The position numbers and the translations under genes are program-made. A stretch of DNA of 64,000 nt from Wurfbainia villosa (Eukaryota; Streptophyta; Magnoliopsida; Zingiberales; Zingiberaceae): contig CM045988.1 in assembly GCA_025175895.1 (NCBI GenBank), forward strand, positions 91,547,137-91,611,136, read 5' to 3'. The notes under the pieces are model-generated. The model saw only the letters and a list, made by a program, of their open reading frames with translations, was not told the DNA's origin and ran no database searches. Below, piece after piece: positions 12,315-24,700 of this stretch (positions are counted from its first letter, which is position 1; the number at the start of each line of letters is the position of its first letter).

Positions 12315-13566
12315 TGTCACGCCCCAAGGGAGTCCCCGTCAGACAAAAATCCGACAACATCTCCCCTGTACGGGTGACAATACCAATTTTTCATACAAGA
12401 CCTACACAGCCACTATACATCTAATACGATCAAATCCAAACAAATTTCACGCAGTAATAATTAGTCCTCGTGCCATCAATCAAAGTAAATAAATAAAATC
12501 TATCACCTTGACTTACCTTACGCCATCCGGCAGGAATACTCATCCAAATCCAATCCAAAATAAAACTCCGAACAGAGGTCCATAAAGACATACCAAAACA
12601 TCCACAAGAACATAAATCCTCAAGATCAAACAATAGCAATTTAACAAAATCAACAACCGAGATATACCTACACTAGGAAAAACCTTCCCGACTGCTTACC
12701 ACCCCTAATCCTCTGTCGATTAGCCCTAAATCACTTGCTCCGGCGACCACCGAAGAGACCACAACCCCCAATGGAGGCGGCGACAGTGCGATGGTGCTGA
12801 CCCCTACTTGTGGTGTCGGACGCAAGGCCGGCGGTGATCTTGTGGCCGTAGGCACGGGGAAGAGAAACGGTGGTGACTGTTGGTGCACCCGAGAGGATAG
12901 AACGGCGACAACTCACAGAGGCAGCGGCCGGTGCTGTGGGTGGCGACGCGAGGAAGAAGAGAAACCCCACGGAAGAAAGGAGGGGTGCGGGAGGAGGCCG
13001 ACGATGATCCTGTGGCCACGGAGGCTGGCACACATGGTTGTGGTCGGCGAGCACGCAGAGGGTCGTCGGGGCGGCGGCGGAAGGGCACTGCGGCGGTTGC
13101 TTGCTACAGCGCGACCAGTGACCTGGCCGTCGCGTGTGGGGGCTCAGGCGAGCAGCGACGCGACCTCAACGTCGGCAGCGAAGGGAAAGAGGCGACAACT
13201 TCGGGTGCGAGGGGAAGAAAAGAAATCGGCGATGGAGAGGATCGCAAGAGAAGGGCTCGCGAAAAGAAACCGTCGACGGAGGAAAGGGGTCGCGAGAGAA
13301 AAATCGACGCATGGGGAAAAAGATTGGGATCGATACCTAATAATCCAAACTACCCCTTTATAAATAACTAAAACCTAAGTTTTATTTTTTATTAACCCCT
13401 TAGAAATTTAATTATCCCCGTAATTATCTCGTACGTGCTCCGTTTATTTCCAGAAAAATTTCGAAAAAATTCCTAAAATTTCTTAAAAATCTCAAAAAAT
13501 TTCCAGGATCATTTTCTTAAATTTTTGACAATTTAAATTTAGTATTTAAATTTTTCGTATTTAACA
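12315..13566 (-). repeat. 3' LTR of the gypsy element
   Basis: 1252 bp, near-identical over most of its length to 15715-16937. A GC-rich block (about 12690-13300) generates many overlapping open frames on both strands with Arg/Gly/Thr-rich composition; because the block is part of an LTR these are not counted as genes. Confidence 0.9.
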
Positions 13567-13654
13567 TTCTCCCCCATTAATAAAAATTTGGTCTCCCAAA
13601 TTTCCTACTCAGATGCATAATGAGTAAGAGATACCACAAATACTGAAAATATAT

Positions 13655-14880
13655 TTCACGTACCTGAAGTAAACAGGTGGGGGTATTGAGCTCTGATCTT
13701 TTCTTCAAGCTCCCAAGTAGCCTCCTCATCTGTGTGGTGACTTCACCCGACCTTGACAAGTCGCACAACCTTGTTCCGTAACTGTCGTTCCTTGTGATCC
13801 AGAATCCGTACCGGAACCTCTGCGTAAATAGCATCAAGTTGAATGGAACCTGACACATCTGACAGAATATGTGTAGAGTCTGGCACATACTTTCTCAGCA
13901 TGAATACATGGAACACATCATGAATACCCATCAAGGACGGTGGTAGCGCTAGATGGTAAGCGACTGCTCCGATCCTCTCCAAAATCTCAAACGGACCAAT
14001 GTATCTAGGAGCTAGCTTACCACGAAGGCCAAATCTCTTCACCCCTTTCGTGGGTGAGACTCGAAGGAACACATGATCACCAATAGAGAACTTCAAAGGT
14101 CTCCGTCTCCAATCTGCATAACTATTCTGGCGATCCTACACCTCTGCCATCCTACGTCGGATAGTACGAACCAACTCTGTCTCATGCTGAGCTCTCTGGG
14201 GTCCTAGCAACTGGGCCTCCCCAACCTCCTCCCAGAGGATGGGTGTATGACACTGTCTACCATACAATGCCTCAAACGGGGCCATTTGGATAGTCGAATG
14301 ATAACTGTTATTGTAGGCGAATTCAACTAATGACAAGTGGTCCTCCCAGTTGCCTTCGAAATCTATAATACAGGATCTCAGCAAATCCTTTAATGTCTGA
14401 ATGGTCCGCTCAGATTGTCCATCTGTCTGCGGATGGAAAGCGATTAAACGGCCGCATGCCTAAGGCCTCGCCGCAGACTCGCCGTAATCGAGACATGAAT
14501 CGGGGATCTCTATCTGATATAATGCTCATAGGAACACTATACAATCTGATGATCTCCCGACTATATAACTCTGCCAAACGATCCAGAGAGTCGGTCTTCC
14601 GAATCGCTAAGAAGTGCGCGGATTTGGTTAGTCGGTTTACGACTACCCAAATCGCGTCATGACCTTGACGTGTCCTAGGCAAACCTACCACAAAATCCAT
14701 GGTAATGTGATCCCACTTACACTCAGGAATAGGAATCCTCTGAAGTAATCCGGCTGGTCTCTGGTGCTCAGCCTTTACCTGCTGACAAATCATACATCTA
14801 ACTACAAAATCTGCGATGTCTTTCTTCATGCCACAGTTGATTGCCAAATGAGGGTGGTCACATTCCAACCTCCGAACCAA
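13655..14880 (-). pseudogene. Gypsy pol remnant: integrase and chromodomain-like C-terminus
   Basis: Minus-strand reading shows an integrase zinc-binding remnant (CMICQQVKAEHQ), then the catalytic core with KWDHITMDFVVGLP, the second Asp in ISDRDPRF, and the Glu-containing stretch before TLKDLLRSC. A C-terminal domain (FSIGDHVFLRVSP, RYIGPFEILERIG, HDVFHVFMLRKY) follows, then a chromodomain-like SHHTDEEATWELEEKI segment ending near 13655. Breaks include a frameshift near 14425, an in-frame TAG near 14139 and a TGA near 13740 where a Trp would be expected. The chromodomain tail suggests the Tekay/Del branch. Nothing upstream of integrase survives. Confidence 0.88.
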
Positions 14881-15714
14881 CCCTCGTGGGATTTCACTGG
14901 CATCCGGGATGACGACATAGCGACCATTTCTGCGATTTAGGCTCAGAAGCTTTTATTGCATGGTTGCCAGGGTTTTCTATTATCTATGATCAATGTAGAA
15001 GACAGTGGTGACCTCAGATCGCTGACATTCCTATTGTCGAGAATATCTGGATGTCTTTCCAGAGAAGTTACCGGGCCTACCTCCCAGAAGGCAAGTGGAA
15101 TTCACGATTGAATTAATTCTTGGGACGTCGCCGACATCAAATGCATGTGGTGCAAATGACATGGTCACCCCTGACGCCAGTCAGCCGCCTCACACGCGAT
15201 GGTGAAGCCGAGTGGGTAAGGTTATGACAACTGTGCACTCTGCCATCGCTGCTCCTGAGTGACCGAGTGGATAGGATGCTGTCGGAGTACACCTATCCTG
15301 CTGCCCTAAACAGAGTGGGGGAGCTAAGCTCTCATCTCCCGGTGTCGTAGACCAGAGGAGGGATCCCTGCCCGCTACCACGCTGCCTCATCGCTACCCAT
15401 GAGCGAACCAGCGGAGCCTGACAGAGCAACTGCATACACCCTCCTGATGTACCACTAACCCATGAGTGGCGGCGATGCGGCCATGTAATCGGGTCAGGCT
15501 CAACTACAAAGGAATCTCGTCCAGCCATCGTGCAATCATGCAAGATGGTGCATGATACTAAAGCATGTAAATCCAACTAAAATACATATCCGAATAATAT
15601 GCACAACCAATAAGTACATATCTATGATCCAAGTAAAACAGGAAAGATATAATTATAACCGATCAAATGCATGTATCAAGTAGGCACAAAAACATATAAA
15701 CATGAAAAATAAAT
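14881..15714 (-). other. Non-coding interior of the gypsy element
   Basis: Where reverse transcriptase, protease and gag should lie there is only about 830 bp without recognisable domains. An open frame on the minus strand (15190-15576) has no family resemblance. No tRNA-primer site could be recognised next to the 5' LTR at 15715, so the junction is probably deleted or rearranged. Confidence 0.55.
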
Positions 15715-16937
15715 TGTCATGCCCCGAGGGAGTCCCCGCCAGATAAAAATCCGGCAGCATCTCCCCTATACGGATGACAATATCAATTTTTCATACAAGA
15801 CCTACACGACCACTATACATCGGTCAACATGACCTAATCCAAACAAATTTCACGCAGTAATAATTAGGCCTCGTGCCATCAATCAAAGTAAATAAATAAA
15901 ATCTATCACCTGACTTACCCTTTTGCCATCCGAGAATACTCATCCAAATCCAATCCAAAATAAAACTCTGAACAGAGGTCCATAAAGACATACCAAAACA
16001 TCCACAAGAACATAAATCCTCAAGATCAAACAATAACAATTTAACAAAATCAATAACCGAGATATACCTGCGCTAGGAAAAACCTTCCCGTCTGCTTACC
16101 ACCCCTAATCCTCTGTCGATCAGCCCTAAATCACTTGCTCTGGTGACCACCGAAGAGACCACAACCCCCAACGGAGGCGGCGACAGCGCGATGGTGCTGA
16201 CCCCTGCTTGTGGTGTCGAACGCAAGGCCGGCGGTGATCTTGTGGCCGCAGGCATGGGGAAGAGAAACGGTGGCGACTATTGGTGCACCCGAGAGGACAG
16301 AACGGCGGCAACTCACAGAGGCAGCGGCCGGTGCTGTGGGTGGCGACGCGAGGAAGAAGAGAAACCCCACGGAAGAAAGGAGGGGTGCGGGAGGAGGTCG
16401 GCGATGATCCTGTGGCCGCGGAAGCTGGCGCACGCGACTGTGGTCGGCGAGCACGCAGAGGGCCATCGAGGCGCGCGGAAGCATGCAGCGGTTACCGCGG
16501 CCCGGTGACTGCTATCGCGTGGGGGGGCTCGTAGCGATGACATGACCTCAGCGTCGGCAGTGAAGGGAAAGAGGCGACGACTTCAAGCGCGAGGGGTAGA
16601 AAAGAAATCGGCGATGGAGAGGATCGCGAGAGAAGGGCTCGCGAAAAGAAACCGTCGACGGAGGAAAGGGGTCGCGAGAGAAAAATCGGCGCACGGGGAA
16701 AAAGATTGGGATCGATACCTAATAATCCAAACTACCCCTTCATAAATAACTAAAACCTAAGTTTTATTTTTTATTAACCCCTTAGAAATTTAATTATCCC
16801 TGTAATTATCTCGTACGGGCTCCGTTTATTTCCGAAAAAATTTCTAAAATTTTCTAAAAATATCGAAAAATTTCCAGAATCATTTTCTTAAATTTTTGGT
16901 AATTTAAATTTAGTATTTAAATTTTCCGTATTTAACA
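15715..16937 (-). repeat. 5' LTR of the gypsy element
   Basis: 1223 bp, the partner of 12315-13566, with small indels and scattered substitutions between the two. It begins TGTCAT and ends TTTAACA on the plus strand. Confidence 0.9.
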
Positions 16938-16984
16938 TCAGGTGTCGACAAAACTAGGAGATGCTCAATTCTCTTAGGCGGTAC

Positions 16985-18455
16985 TATAACTGTGACATAA
17001 GCATCATATATATATTGACAAATATTGAAATATTTTCTTGTATACATGAATTATAAATGAAGAAAAATATAAATACCATGTAAATAATTCTAATCATTAA
17101 TGCATCATCTGCCTCACTGTCAATTTTAGTATCTTCATGCATTCTCATCATTAAGATTACTTTACATATCCCTATCCAGTTCCACTTGTGCATTTGACAT
17201 ATTTATATGTTGATGCTCAATATCTAATCTACAAAGATGAGTTATCTCTAAGTCTTCACCAACTACTAAAGTTGAATCATTAAATGAAATCTCTTGGTAG
17301 GCTCTAATATATTCAAAACATTAGCAAATTCAAATTCTTCAGATATTTCATCAACTTCAGTTACTTGGTATATTTCTCGATGGTGAACCTTTTGCACTAT
17401 TTTCCACTGACCTCCATGTTTTATATCATTTAAATAATACACTTGACTTGCTTGGTTGATCAAAATGAATGAATCATTAATGTACCATATTTTAGAAGTG
17501 TCAATACATAAGAGATTATACTCTTTTACCAAAGATATTTTTTTAGATTACATTGGAAGTATTCACACTAGAATAATTGCACTTTATGCCTAAAAGAGTA
17601 AAATAATTGAACAACATCCTTCAATACTAAAAAAAATCCAAATTTTCGTCATTTTCATAGGATGGTACGCTGACCTCATTATTCTAGATAGTTATGCGCG
17701 AATCACGGGACTTCGTATGATATCGAATACCATTTACAATGCAAACATCATATAGTTGAACATCATCATAAGGGTCCATTGCTAAATAGTACAACTCATC
17801 TACGATCTTTGAATTTGGTAAATTCTTTAGCGTTATCATTTTATTCCTAAATCATAATAGAAAATCTCCATAATATTCCATAAGTTGATTTGAATGAACT
17901 TTTGTAAGTGAAGAAGATGTTCGCTACATAAAAATTTAATTAATTTGAAATTCTATAATTAAATAGAAATAAAATAATAAAATAATGTAGTAAAATCTTA
18001 CTTTTGGTATCAATTGACTTTTTTACAATTGTTGATAATATAACAATGTACTTTTTTTATACAAAGTCAATGACAATTTAAGACTTTATTGGTTGTCAAA
18101 AACTCTTATTTGTTGTGAGAAAATACTTAAATTGTATATTACTAGTTAAACATCTCTATTTCGTTATGACCTACAAAAGTTTGTCTCAATTTGACTCATA
18201 TATAATGAATTGAAAGTCAATGACTCATCTACAATATATCCCTCTGTAATAGATCCTTTAGATCTTACTTTATTATGAACATATCTTTTTAGTCTACCCA
18301 AATATCGTTCAATGGATACATCCATTGTGACGACACATGTCTAGCTAACATGACTTCACGAGGTAAATGAATTGTCAAATAAACCATAATATTAAAAAAT
18401 GATGGGTGAAGTATTCATTTCATCTTACACAATATTAAGACTATTTGTTCCTTCA
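16985..18455 (-). pseudogene. TNP2-like CACTA transposase remnant (DUF4218 and DUF4216 parts)
   Basis: Reading the minus strand from 18455, a DUF4218-like segment appears (ILCKMK, then HPSFFNIMVYLTIHLPREVM and a QWMYPL core). Next comes the conserved VNGIRYHTKSRDSR segment (about 17660-17830) and a DUF4216-like tail (17266-17532: DTSKIWYINDSF, SQVYYLND, WKIVQKVHHREIYQV). Several in-frame stops and shifts show it is dead. TNP2 proteins are the CACTA transposases that cut at the element ends. The coding direction is from the right terminus toward the left. Confidence 0.75.
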
Positions 18456-18519
18456 TTTTATATAAATCCGCTATGTGCAAAGATTTTACAGTAATCTTCG
18501 GTCCGAATTGAAATCGAGC

Positions 18520-18862
18520 AATGGAGCATCGGAGGCTGTGTTGGAGTGTTAGAGCCTTGGAGCTGACGGAGAACGCGTCGGCAATGGAGGCTACAGTGGA
18601 AAGTCGGATCTTCGAAGGCGACAGAGAACGGGTTTATGAGGCTTCAGAGACGGTAGATCATGACTTTAGGAGGCTTCGAAGGCGCCAATGGAATGTCGGA
18701 GCTTTTAATGTAGCGAGGGAACGTAGGATCTTCGGAGGCAGCAATAGAACATTGGAGCTTCGGAGGCGACAGACCGTCGATGGAGGCTTCGGAGGTGAGA
18801 ATGGGTGGGTTGCAACGAGCAGTGATGAAATAATCCGATCAAGTCACAGGGAAGGATTTTAG
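18520..18862 (+). repeat. Degenerate GGAGGCTTCGGAGG-type minisatellite near the CACTA 5' end
   Basis: A GC-richer block built of loosely repeated GGAGCxTCGGAGGC units gives a 113-codon open frame with no domain. An inverted relative of the same block lies at about 37200-37560 in element X, so it is a structural part of this CACTA family, possibly its 5' leader. Confidence 0.6.
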
Positions 18863-19249
18863 GTGGACTTTAGCGACGATTCTTAAATATTTCGTCGCTA
18901 AAATATTTATTTTTAGCGATGATTCATAAATATTTCGTTGCTAATATTGATGTTAGCGACGTTAATTATATATCGTCATTAAATCTCAAACTATTAGCGA
19001 CGAATAATATTATTCATCGCTAAGTCTCAAACTATTAGAGATGAATATTATATTACGTCGTTAAGTCTCAACATATTAGCGAAAAATCTATATATATTTG
19101 TCGCCAATAATTTAATTTTTTAAGAAAAATATTTTTTAATATGATTATTTTCGACGATATATAATTTCATCATTATTATTACTATTTACTAGTTAGCTAT
19201 GAATTTTTAATTTGTCGTTAAATATTCATTGTTATTTTAACAATTTGTA

Positions 19250-21397
19250 TCTTTCACACATAGATATTGCTTGATTAGCTGGATTCTCTTGCATTTTAAT
19301 CGGGGCGAGCCTTGTGGAGGCATTACTTATTATGTTGTTAGCTTCTCCAGCCCCTCGTTCAAGCAAAACAATCGAAAAATAGGAGGCAAGTAGGTCGAGA
19401 GATCACTTGTGCAGTGGCGATGAAGGATGGAAATGTTGAATAGTTACGAAATTCTAGTTTCCATATGAATTCAAAAGACAAAATAATATCGAACAGGATC
19501 TTATCGCTCATATTTATAGCGATCTATCTATAGTAAAAAGGCGATGATGCTCGTCCCAGTGTCCTTCACTATCGATTTTTCAGTGATGATGAAAAAAGAT
19601 AAATTACAGAGGCTATGTCCCTTAACCCATTAGCCAAAACAAGGGAAGACTTCTGAATCTAAAAATTTTAAATTTCATATCGAAAATCGATCTCTGTCCA
19701 TCTGTAATAACATTTGCACTCTGCTCTAGTCAATGGTCTTTCCAAGGGTAGAGCCGACCCAGGGGTGGGCAACTGGGGACTCTGTCCAAGATATAAAAAT
19801 TGATAATCAAAATAAATTATATAAAAGACTAATTTTTAACAAAAATAAAATTTTTACTTATAAAAGAGTTCAAATTTTACAGTTTCATTCGGGACCTCTA
19901 AACATTGAGGACCGGCTCTCGAGGGGACATGTTTATAGCAGTTGTCTAAGCAAAACAAAATCAAATATGTGAAAAAAAAAACTATAAATAGAACTTGAAT
20001 CCAGAAACATCATTCATTGTTCCTTAGTTGTTGCAGGAAGAATTTGAAAATCAAAGCATGCATCTTGACGGCAATATGATCTTCGGTAGGGGTGAGAAAG
20101 ATGACGATCATAATCATTTATATATAGCTTTAGATTCATTTTTGTTGTCAGCTCATTAATAATTAAGTTTCTACGTGCATATATAGCTGTATAGATCAGC
20201 CTATTATTAAAATATAAATTAGATCACTTTAATATGTATTCTCATCAAATAGAGAAATAATTAAATATCAATAATGAATCCTTTGTGCCTTCTATAAATC
20301 GGCTCGATGTTTAGGCTGAAGAATCTTTTTTGTTTGTGATATGATCCTTCTGCTTATATAACCAATTAACCATCTACCCTGATTGACCTTTGACCGGATT
20401 GTGCTTCTATCATTCAAGCGGCTTATTTATTTTCCAGTTTTTGTGCTTTTGAATTGGATCTAACACAGATGTCTCGCTTGTTTTATTTTTCCAGTATTTC
20501 TTAACAATGACTTGGCCTATTAGAACGTCATGGTTGTGCAGGGCATGCTCGATACCAGCTACGTTGCAATGCAAATGTCGAATGGATATGACTTTGCATC
20601 GATCTAATACCTTAAGTTTGTAAAACCACTCAACACATTTTAAAATGATGCATATTTAATTTGAGTCCTAGATATTTATTTTCCTTGATCAATGACGACA
20701 ACGAGTCCAAAATTATTTGGGTTGGCTATACATTGATCTCGCTATTTAAACTGTGAATTAGATGGTGTCGATTCTAACACTCAAATTTATAGATCACTTT
20801 ATATATGTCGATCATAATATATAAGTTTTAATTACATTAACAAACGCTTCGTTGCAGTCTTCTTTTATACCTCACCTATTCATTTATAATAAATTAATCT
20901 GTTCAATCACAAAAATCTATTAGTCACGTTTAAACATTTTAATACCGCCTTAATCTATTCTTATTTAGAAATTTCTATGGATTTGTAAAATCCTGTTTGT
21001 CCAACCCCAGACATCTTTTTAGCTTTCACATCTCTGCTAAATTAGCTTATTTTTAGTATCACGTACTTATAAAAGTTTTCAGTTAACTCATGTTTAGCAA
21101 GTTGCACCATTGACAGATCATCTGAAATTACATGCTTTTGTGAACATTAGTTATTTCTTGGATTGTTAATTAGTCTATTGCTAAAGATGTTAGGAAATAG
21201 TTGTCTTCTAACTGTTTTCGATCGACTGATAGTCATGTCCATTCAAATTGTTGGAATCGATACTTCCTGCATGGCTGCATAGAACAGATTCACTGAAAAT
21301 ATATATATGTGCCCACTTGAGGCAGCCAATTTAATGAGTCAATCAGGTTTTTTCTCCTATTCTTATCTTACGATATTTTGTGTTTCAGTGAAATTTA
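19250..21397. other. Intergenic spacer
   Basis: AT-rich with no supported gene. It contains one candidate short inverted-repeat element at 19750-19919. The right edge is the target site of the copia element at 21398. Confidence 0.4.
19750..19919. mobile_element. Possible short non-autonomous DNA element
   Basis: About 170 bp bounded by a short inverted repeat (AGAGCCGACC on the left; AGAGCCGGTC as reverse complement of the right). The outer parts are GC-rich and the centre AT-rich. The ends resemble common plant hAT-type MITE termini. No clear duplication was found, so the call is weak. Confidence 0.3.
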
Positions 21398-21742
21398 TAT
21401 TGGCTTAGGATCATTGATAGTACACACACTAATATGCAAGAGGAATTAGAGCGAGAAGGAAATAACTTCTTGAACACTTTATTACAACGATTGATCATTC
21501 AACACTAATTCCACTAGTTAATCCCACGGAAAAAGAAAAACTTATCCTAATTAATCCTACGGAAAAGGAAAAACTTATCCCAATTAATCCTATGGAAAAA
21601 AGAAAACTCATCCCAATTAATCCTATGGAAAAAAGAAAACTTATCTCAATTAATCCTACGGAAAAGAAACATTATCCCAATTAATGGAAAAAAATATGAC
21701 CTGTCCGCTCACACTTTATCATGTCCGAATTATTTGCTCACA
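21398..21742 (-). repeat. 3' LTR of copia element 1
   Basis: 345 bp; ends on the plus strand in GCTCACA. It holds about five tandem units of roughly 30 bp (TTAATCCTAYGGAAAA core). Relative to the 5' LTR it lacks a block of about 40 bp and its terminal TG is TA. Confidence 0.92.
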
Positions 21743-21751
21743 CTACCCCTC

Positions 21752-24700
21752 CTAATCCTGACATGGTTCTAAATCACGGACGTCGAGTAGTTGTCGCATG
21801 ACAGCTAACTTCACTCCTGACAATGCTTTAGTTAAAACGTCGGCTCGTTGTTCTCCGGTATTAATGAACTCAACCACAATCTGTCCCTTCTCAACACATT
21901 CTCTAATAAAATGAAACCTTGTATCTATATGCTTGCTTCAACCATGGAATATCGGATTCTTCATTAGAGCTATGGCAGATTTGTTGTCAACAAACAAAAT
22001 TACTGGCTTTGGCTTTACACCGGTTAATTCGCTAGCAAGACTCCTTAACCACAAAGCATGACAGGCTGCAATTGTGGCTGCCATGAATTCTGCCTCACAC
22101 GATGAAAGCGCCACTGCTTCTGTGAATTCCAGGACACCAAACTTTCATTAAAATAGAAAGTCATTCCACTTGTGCTTTTCCTTCCATCGAGATCGCCGGC
22201 TAAATCACTATCCGAGTAGCCGAATACACTAACTTCTTGGGGTCCTTTTATGTAAACAAGTCCAAAGTGGATTGTACCTTTCAAATACCTGAAAATCTGT
22301 TTGACCACCTTTTGATGCATGATTGTAGGCCTCTCCATGTATCTGCTCGTCATTCCGACAGAATATGACAGGTCTGGCCGTGTGTGTAGCAAATATCTCA
22401 GACAACCAATGATGCGCCTGTACTCCGTGGCGTCAACTGGAGTCCCTTCCAAGTCTTTATGCAGCTGTGTTTTGGGTTCCATCGGATGCTTTGTGGCATT
22501 ACAATCTGTCATCTTGAACTGAGATAGCATTTTCTTGGCATAAGCTGATTGTTTAAGTAAAATTCGACTCTTTTGTTGCTCCACTTCAATCCCTAAGTAG
22601 TAGGAGAGAAGACCCAAATCACTCATCTCAAATTCTGTCATCATTTGTTGTTTGAACTTGTTGATTTTTTCTGTGCTACTTCCTGTCACGATGAGATCGT
22701 CGACATACACTCCAACAAGTATGCTTTCTTCTCCTTTACCTCTTGTATATACTGCATGTTCTTGAGTACATTTCTTGAAACCAAGCTCTTCCAGACTCCT
22801 ATTCAGTCGTATGTTCCAAGCTCGTGGAGCTTGCCACAGTCCATAGAGGGCCTTCGATAGCCTGTACACCTTATGTTTCTGATTTTGTACCTCAAACCCT
22901 TCCGGTTGAGTGACATATATTTCTTCTTCTAACTCTCCGTTAAGAAATGCTGACTTCACATCTAGATGGTGTACCTCCCAGCTTTGATTTGCCGCAAGCG
23001 CAAGAATGACTCGAACAATGTCAAATCTAGCGACAGGTGCAAACACCTCTTCAAAGTCGATGCCTTGTCTTTGTACATAGCCTTTAGCCACCAATCTTGC
23101 TTTGTGTTTGACGACTTTCCCCGCTGAATCTTTCTTCAGTTTGAACACCCACTTTAGGCCGATAGGTTTGTGGCCTAATGGAAGCTCAGTTAGGGTCCAG
23201 GTCTTGTTCATCTCAATAGATCTCAGCTCTTCCTCCATTTGCCGTGCACGTGCAAGCCTCGGTTGCAGCCTCTTGGTAACGTGTCGGCTCTTCAGACATC
23301 ATCATCATCACCTCATTCTCTTCTTCGTCAAGACCAACCACTTCCTCAGTGTTGGCATAGATATCGACAATGGATCTAAAACGGACTGGCCCTTCATGAG
23401 ACTCGAGTGTGTTTGTTATCGGAGACGAGGTAGCTGCATGGGCATTTGATGGTGGTGTAGATGGACTTGACGTTCTTGGCATGGGTACTACGGTTGTTGT
23501 TGGTAGTGTGATATCTTACGCCTGCCTCGTCAACGCTCACGGTGTCGAATGCATCCACCACCATAAACTCCGATAGGTTTTCTTCATTGTTAGCACCTGC
23601 ACTCCATGCCCATTCACAATTTTCTTGAAACATTACATCTCTACTTACTTGTAGCTTGTCATGCCTTGGATCAAACAAACGATGAGCTTTGTAGCCTTCC
23701 TCGACACCCAAGTATACCATGGGTGAGCTTCTGTCGTCAAGTTTCTTAAGGTGAGGGGTTGTATTTTTCACATATGCAACACAACCGAACACTCTCAAGT
23801 GGGCAAGATGTGACTTTTTCCCCATCCAAGCTTCAAATGGGGTACGGTCTCTTAGCGCCTTAGTTGGGAGACAGTTTAACAGATAGACAGCATGCCTAAC
23901 CGCCTCTCCCCAGAACCTTGTCGACATATGTGTACCCTTGAGGAGAGATCTTGCCATGGCCATCACGGTGCGATTATGACGCTCCACTACACCATTCTGT
24001 TGGGGTGTGTAGGGATTCGTGAGGTGCCGCTCAATTCCTTCATCTTCACAAAATCGAGTGAACTCCGTGGATAGAAACTCGCCGCCCCCGTCTGTCCGGA
24101 GTGTTTTGATCTTATATCCAGTCTTGTTCTCCGTCAAGGATTTGAATTTCTTGAACGCTTGGAATGCATTATTCTTGGTTGTCAATATAAACACCCACAT
24201 CCACCTTGTGAAATCATCAACAATCAAAAGAAAATACTTGTTACCAGCGAGTGTACATGGTGAGATTGGCCCACAAATATCAGCATGGAGAAGTTCCAAC
24301 GGCTTTTCCGCTCTAAAGTTTGCTTGGCACGAGAATGGTGATCTTGCATGCTTGGCGATCACACACACCTCACAAAGCTTATTCGGCTGGGGCAATAGTG
24401 GCACACCAACCGCCAATTTCTTCTCACCCAACAGCTTCAAGTCATGAAAATTGACATGTCCGAGCCTTGAATGTCATAACCAGATTGGGTCTTCTAGGCT
24501 TGCTAGGAGACAAGCTTGCTTGAATATCTTCAAAGTTTTCTTGTACAAACGATTTTGTGTTCGTTTTACCAGCATCAAGAGCTTCCCGCTTTTATCAATC
24601 ACCTTCATGGTATCTCCTTCCATGTGCACCTCATTCCCAGCTTCTGTCAATTGACCAAGACTTATGATATTACTACAAAGTTTCGGAATGTAGTATACCT

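Larger units (their letters stand above)
12315..16937 (-). mobile_element. Internally deleted Ty3/gypsy element (chromovirus type)
   Basis: Two LTRs of about 1.24 kb bound a 2.1-kb interior. The target-site duplication is TCAGG (12310-12314 and 16938-16942). LTRs start TGTCA and end TTAACA. A purine tract (minus strand ATTAATGGGGGAGAA) abuts the left LTR, so the left LTR is the 3' one and the element reads on the minus strand. Only integrase and a chromodomain-like tail remain; gag, protease, reverse transcriptase and RNase H are gone. The element lies inside the decayed CACTA at 9231-19249. Confidence 0.88.
9231..19249 (-). mobile_element. Decayed CACTA (En/Spm) transposon with nested insertions
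   Basis: The left terminus reads CACTACGAGAAAAATAATAT and is followed by about 600 bp of scattered subterminal motifs (TAGCGACGA, TCGTCGCTA) on both strands, typical of CACTA transposase-binding sites. The right part (18870-19249) has the same motifs, but the right terminus is damaged (CAATTTGTA instead of a clean CTTGTAGTG). Coding remnants read on the minus strand, TNP2-like first (18455 to about 17000) then the TNPA-like tail (12309 to 10240), as in other plant CACTA elements. The left 1.1 kb matches the inverse of 61512-62584 and the right 0.75 kb matches the inverse of 36813-37560, so it is a relative of element X. Nested inside are a MULE-like MITE and a gypsy-type element. The left flanking triplet is TAT; the matching right copy is not clear. 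Confidence 0.75.

Noticed and set aside
12673..13371. Overlapping Arg/Gly-rich frames on both strands
   Set aside because: They lie in the gypsy LTR and recur in the second LTR at 16073-16745; multiple frames are open because of GC-rich composition.
18521..18862. 113-codon plus-strand frame
   Set aside because: Made of the GGAGGCTTCGG minisatellite of the CACTA end, with an inverted repeat copy near 37200-37560 that has diverged without frame conservation.
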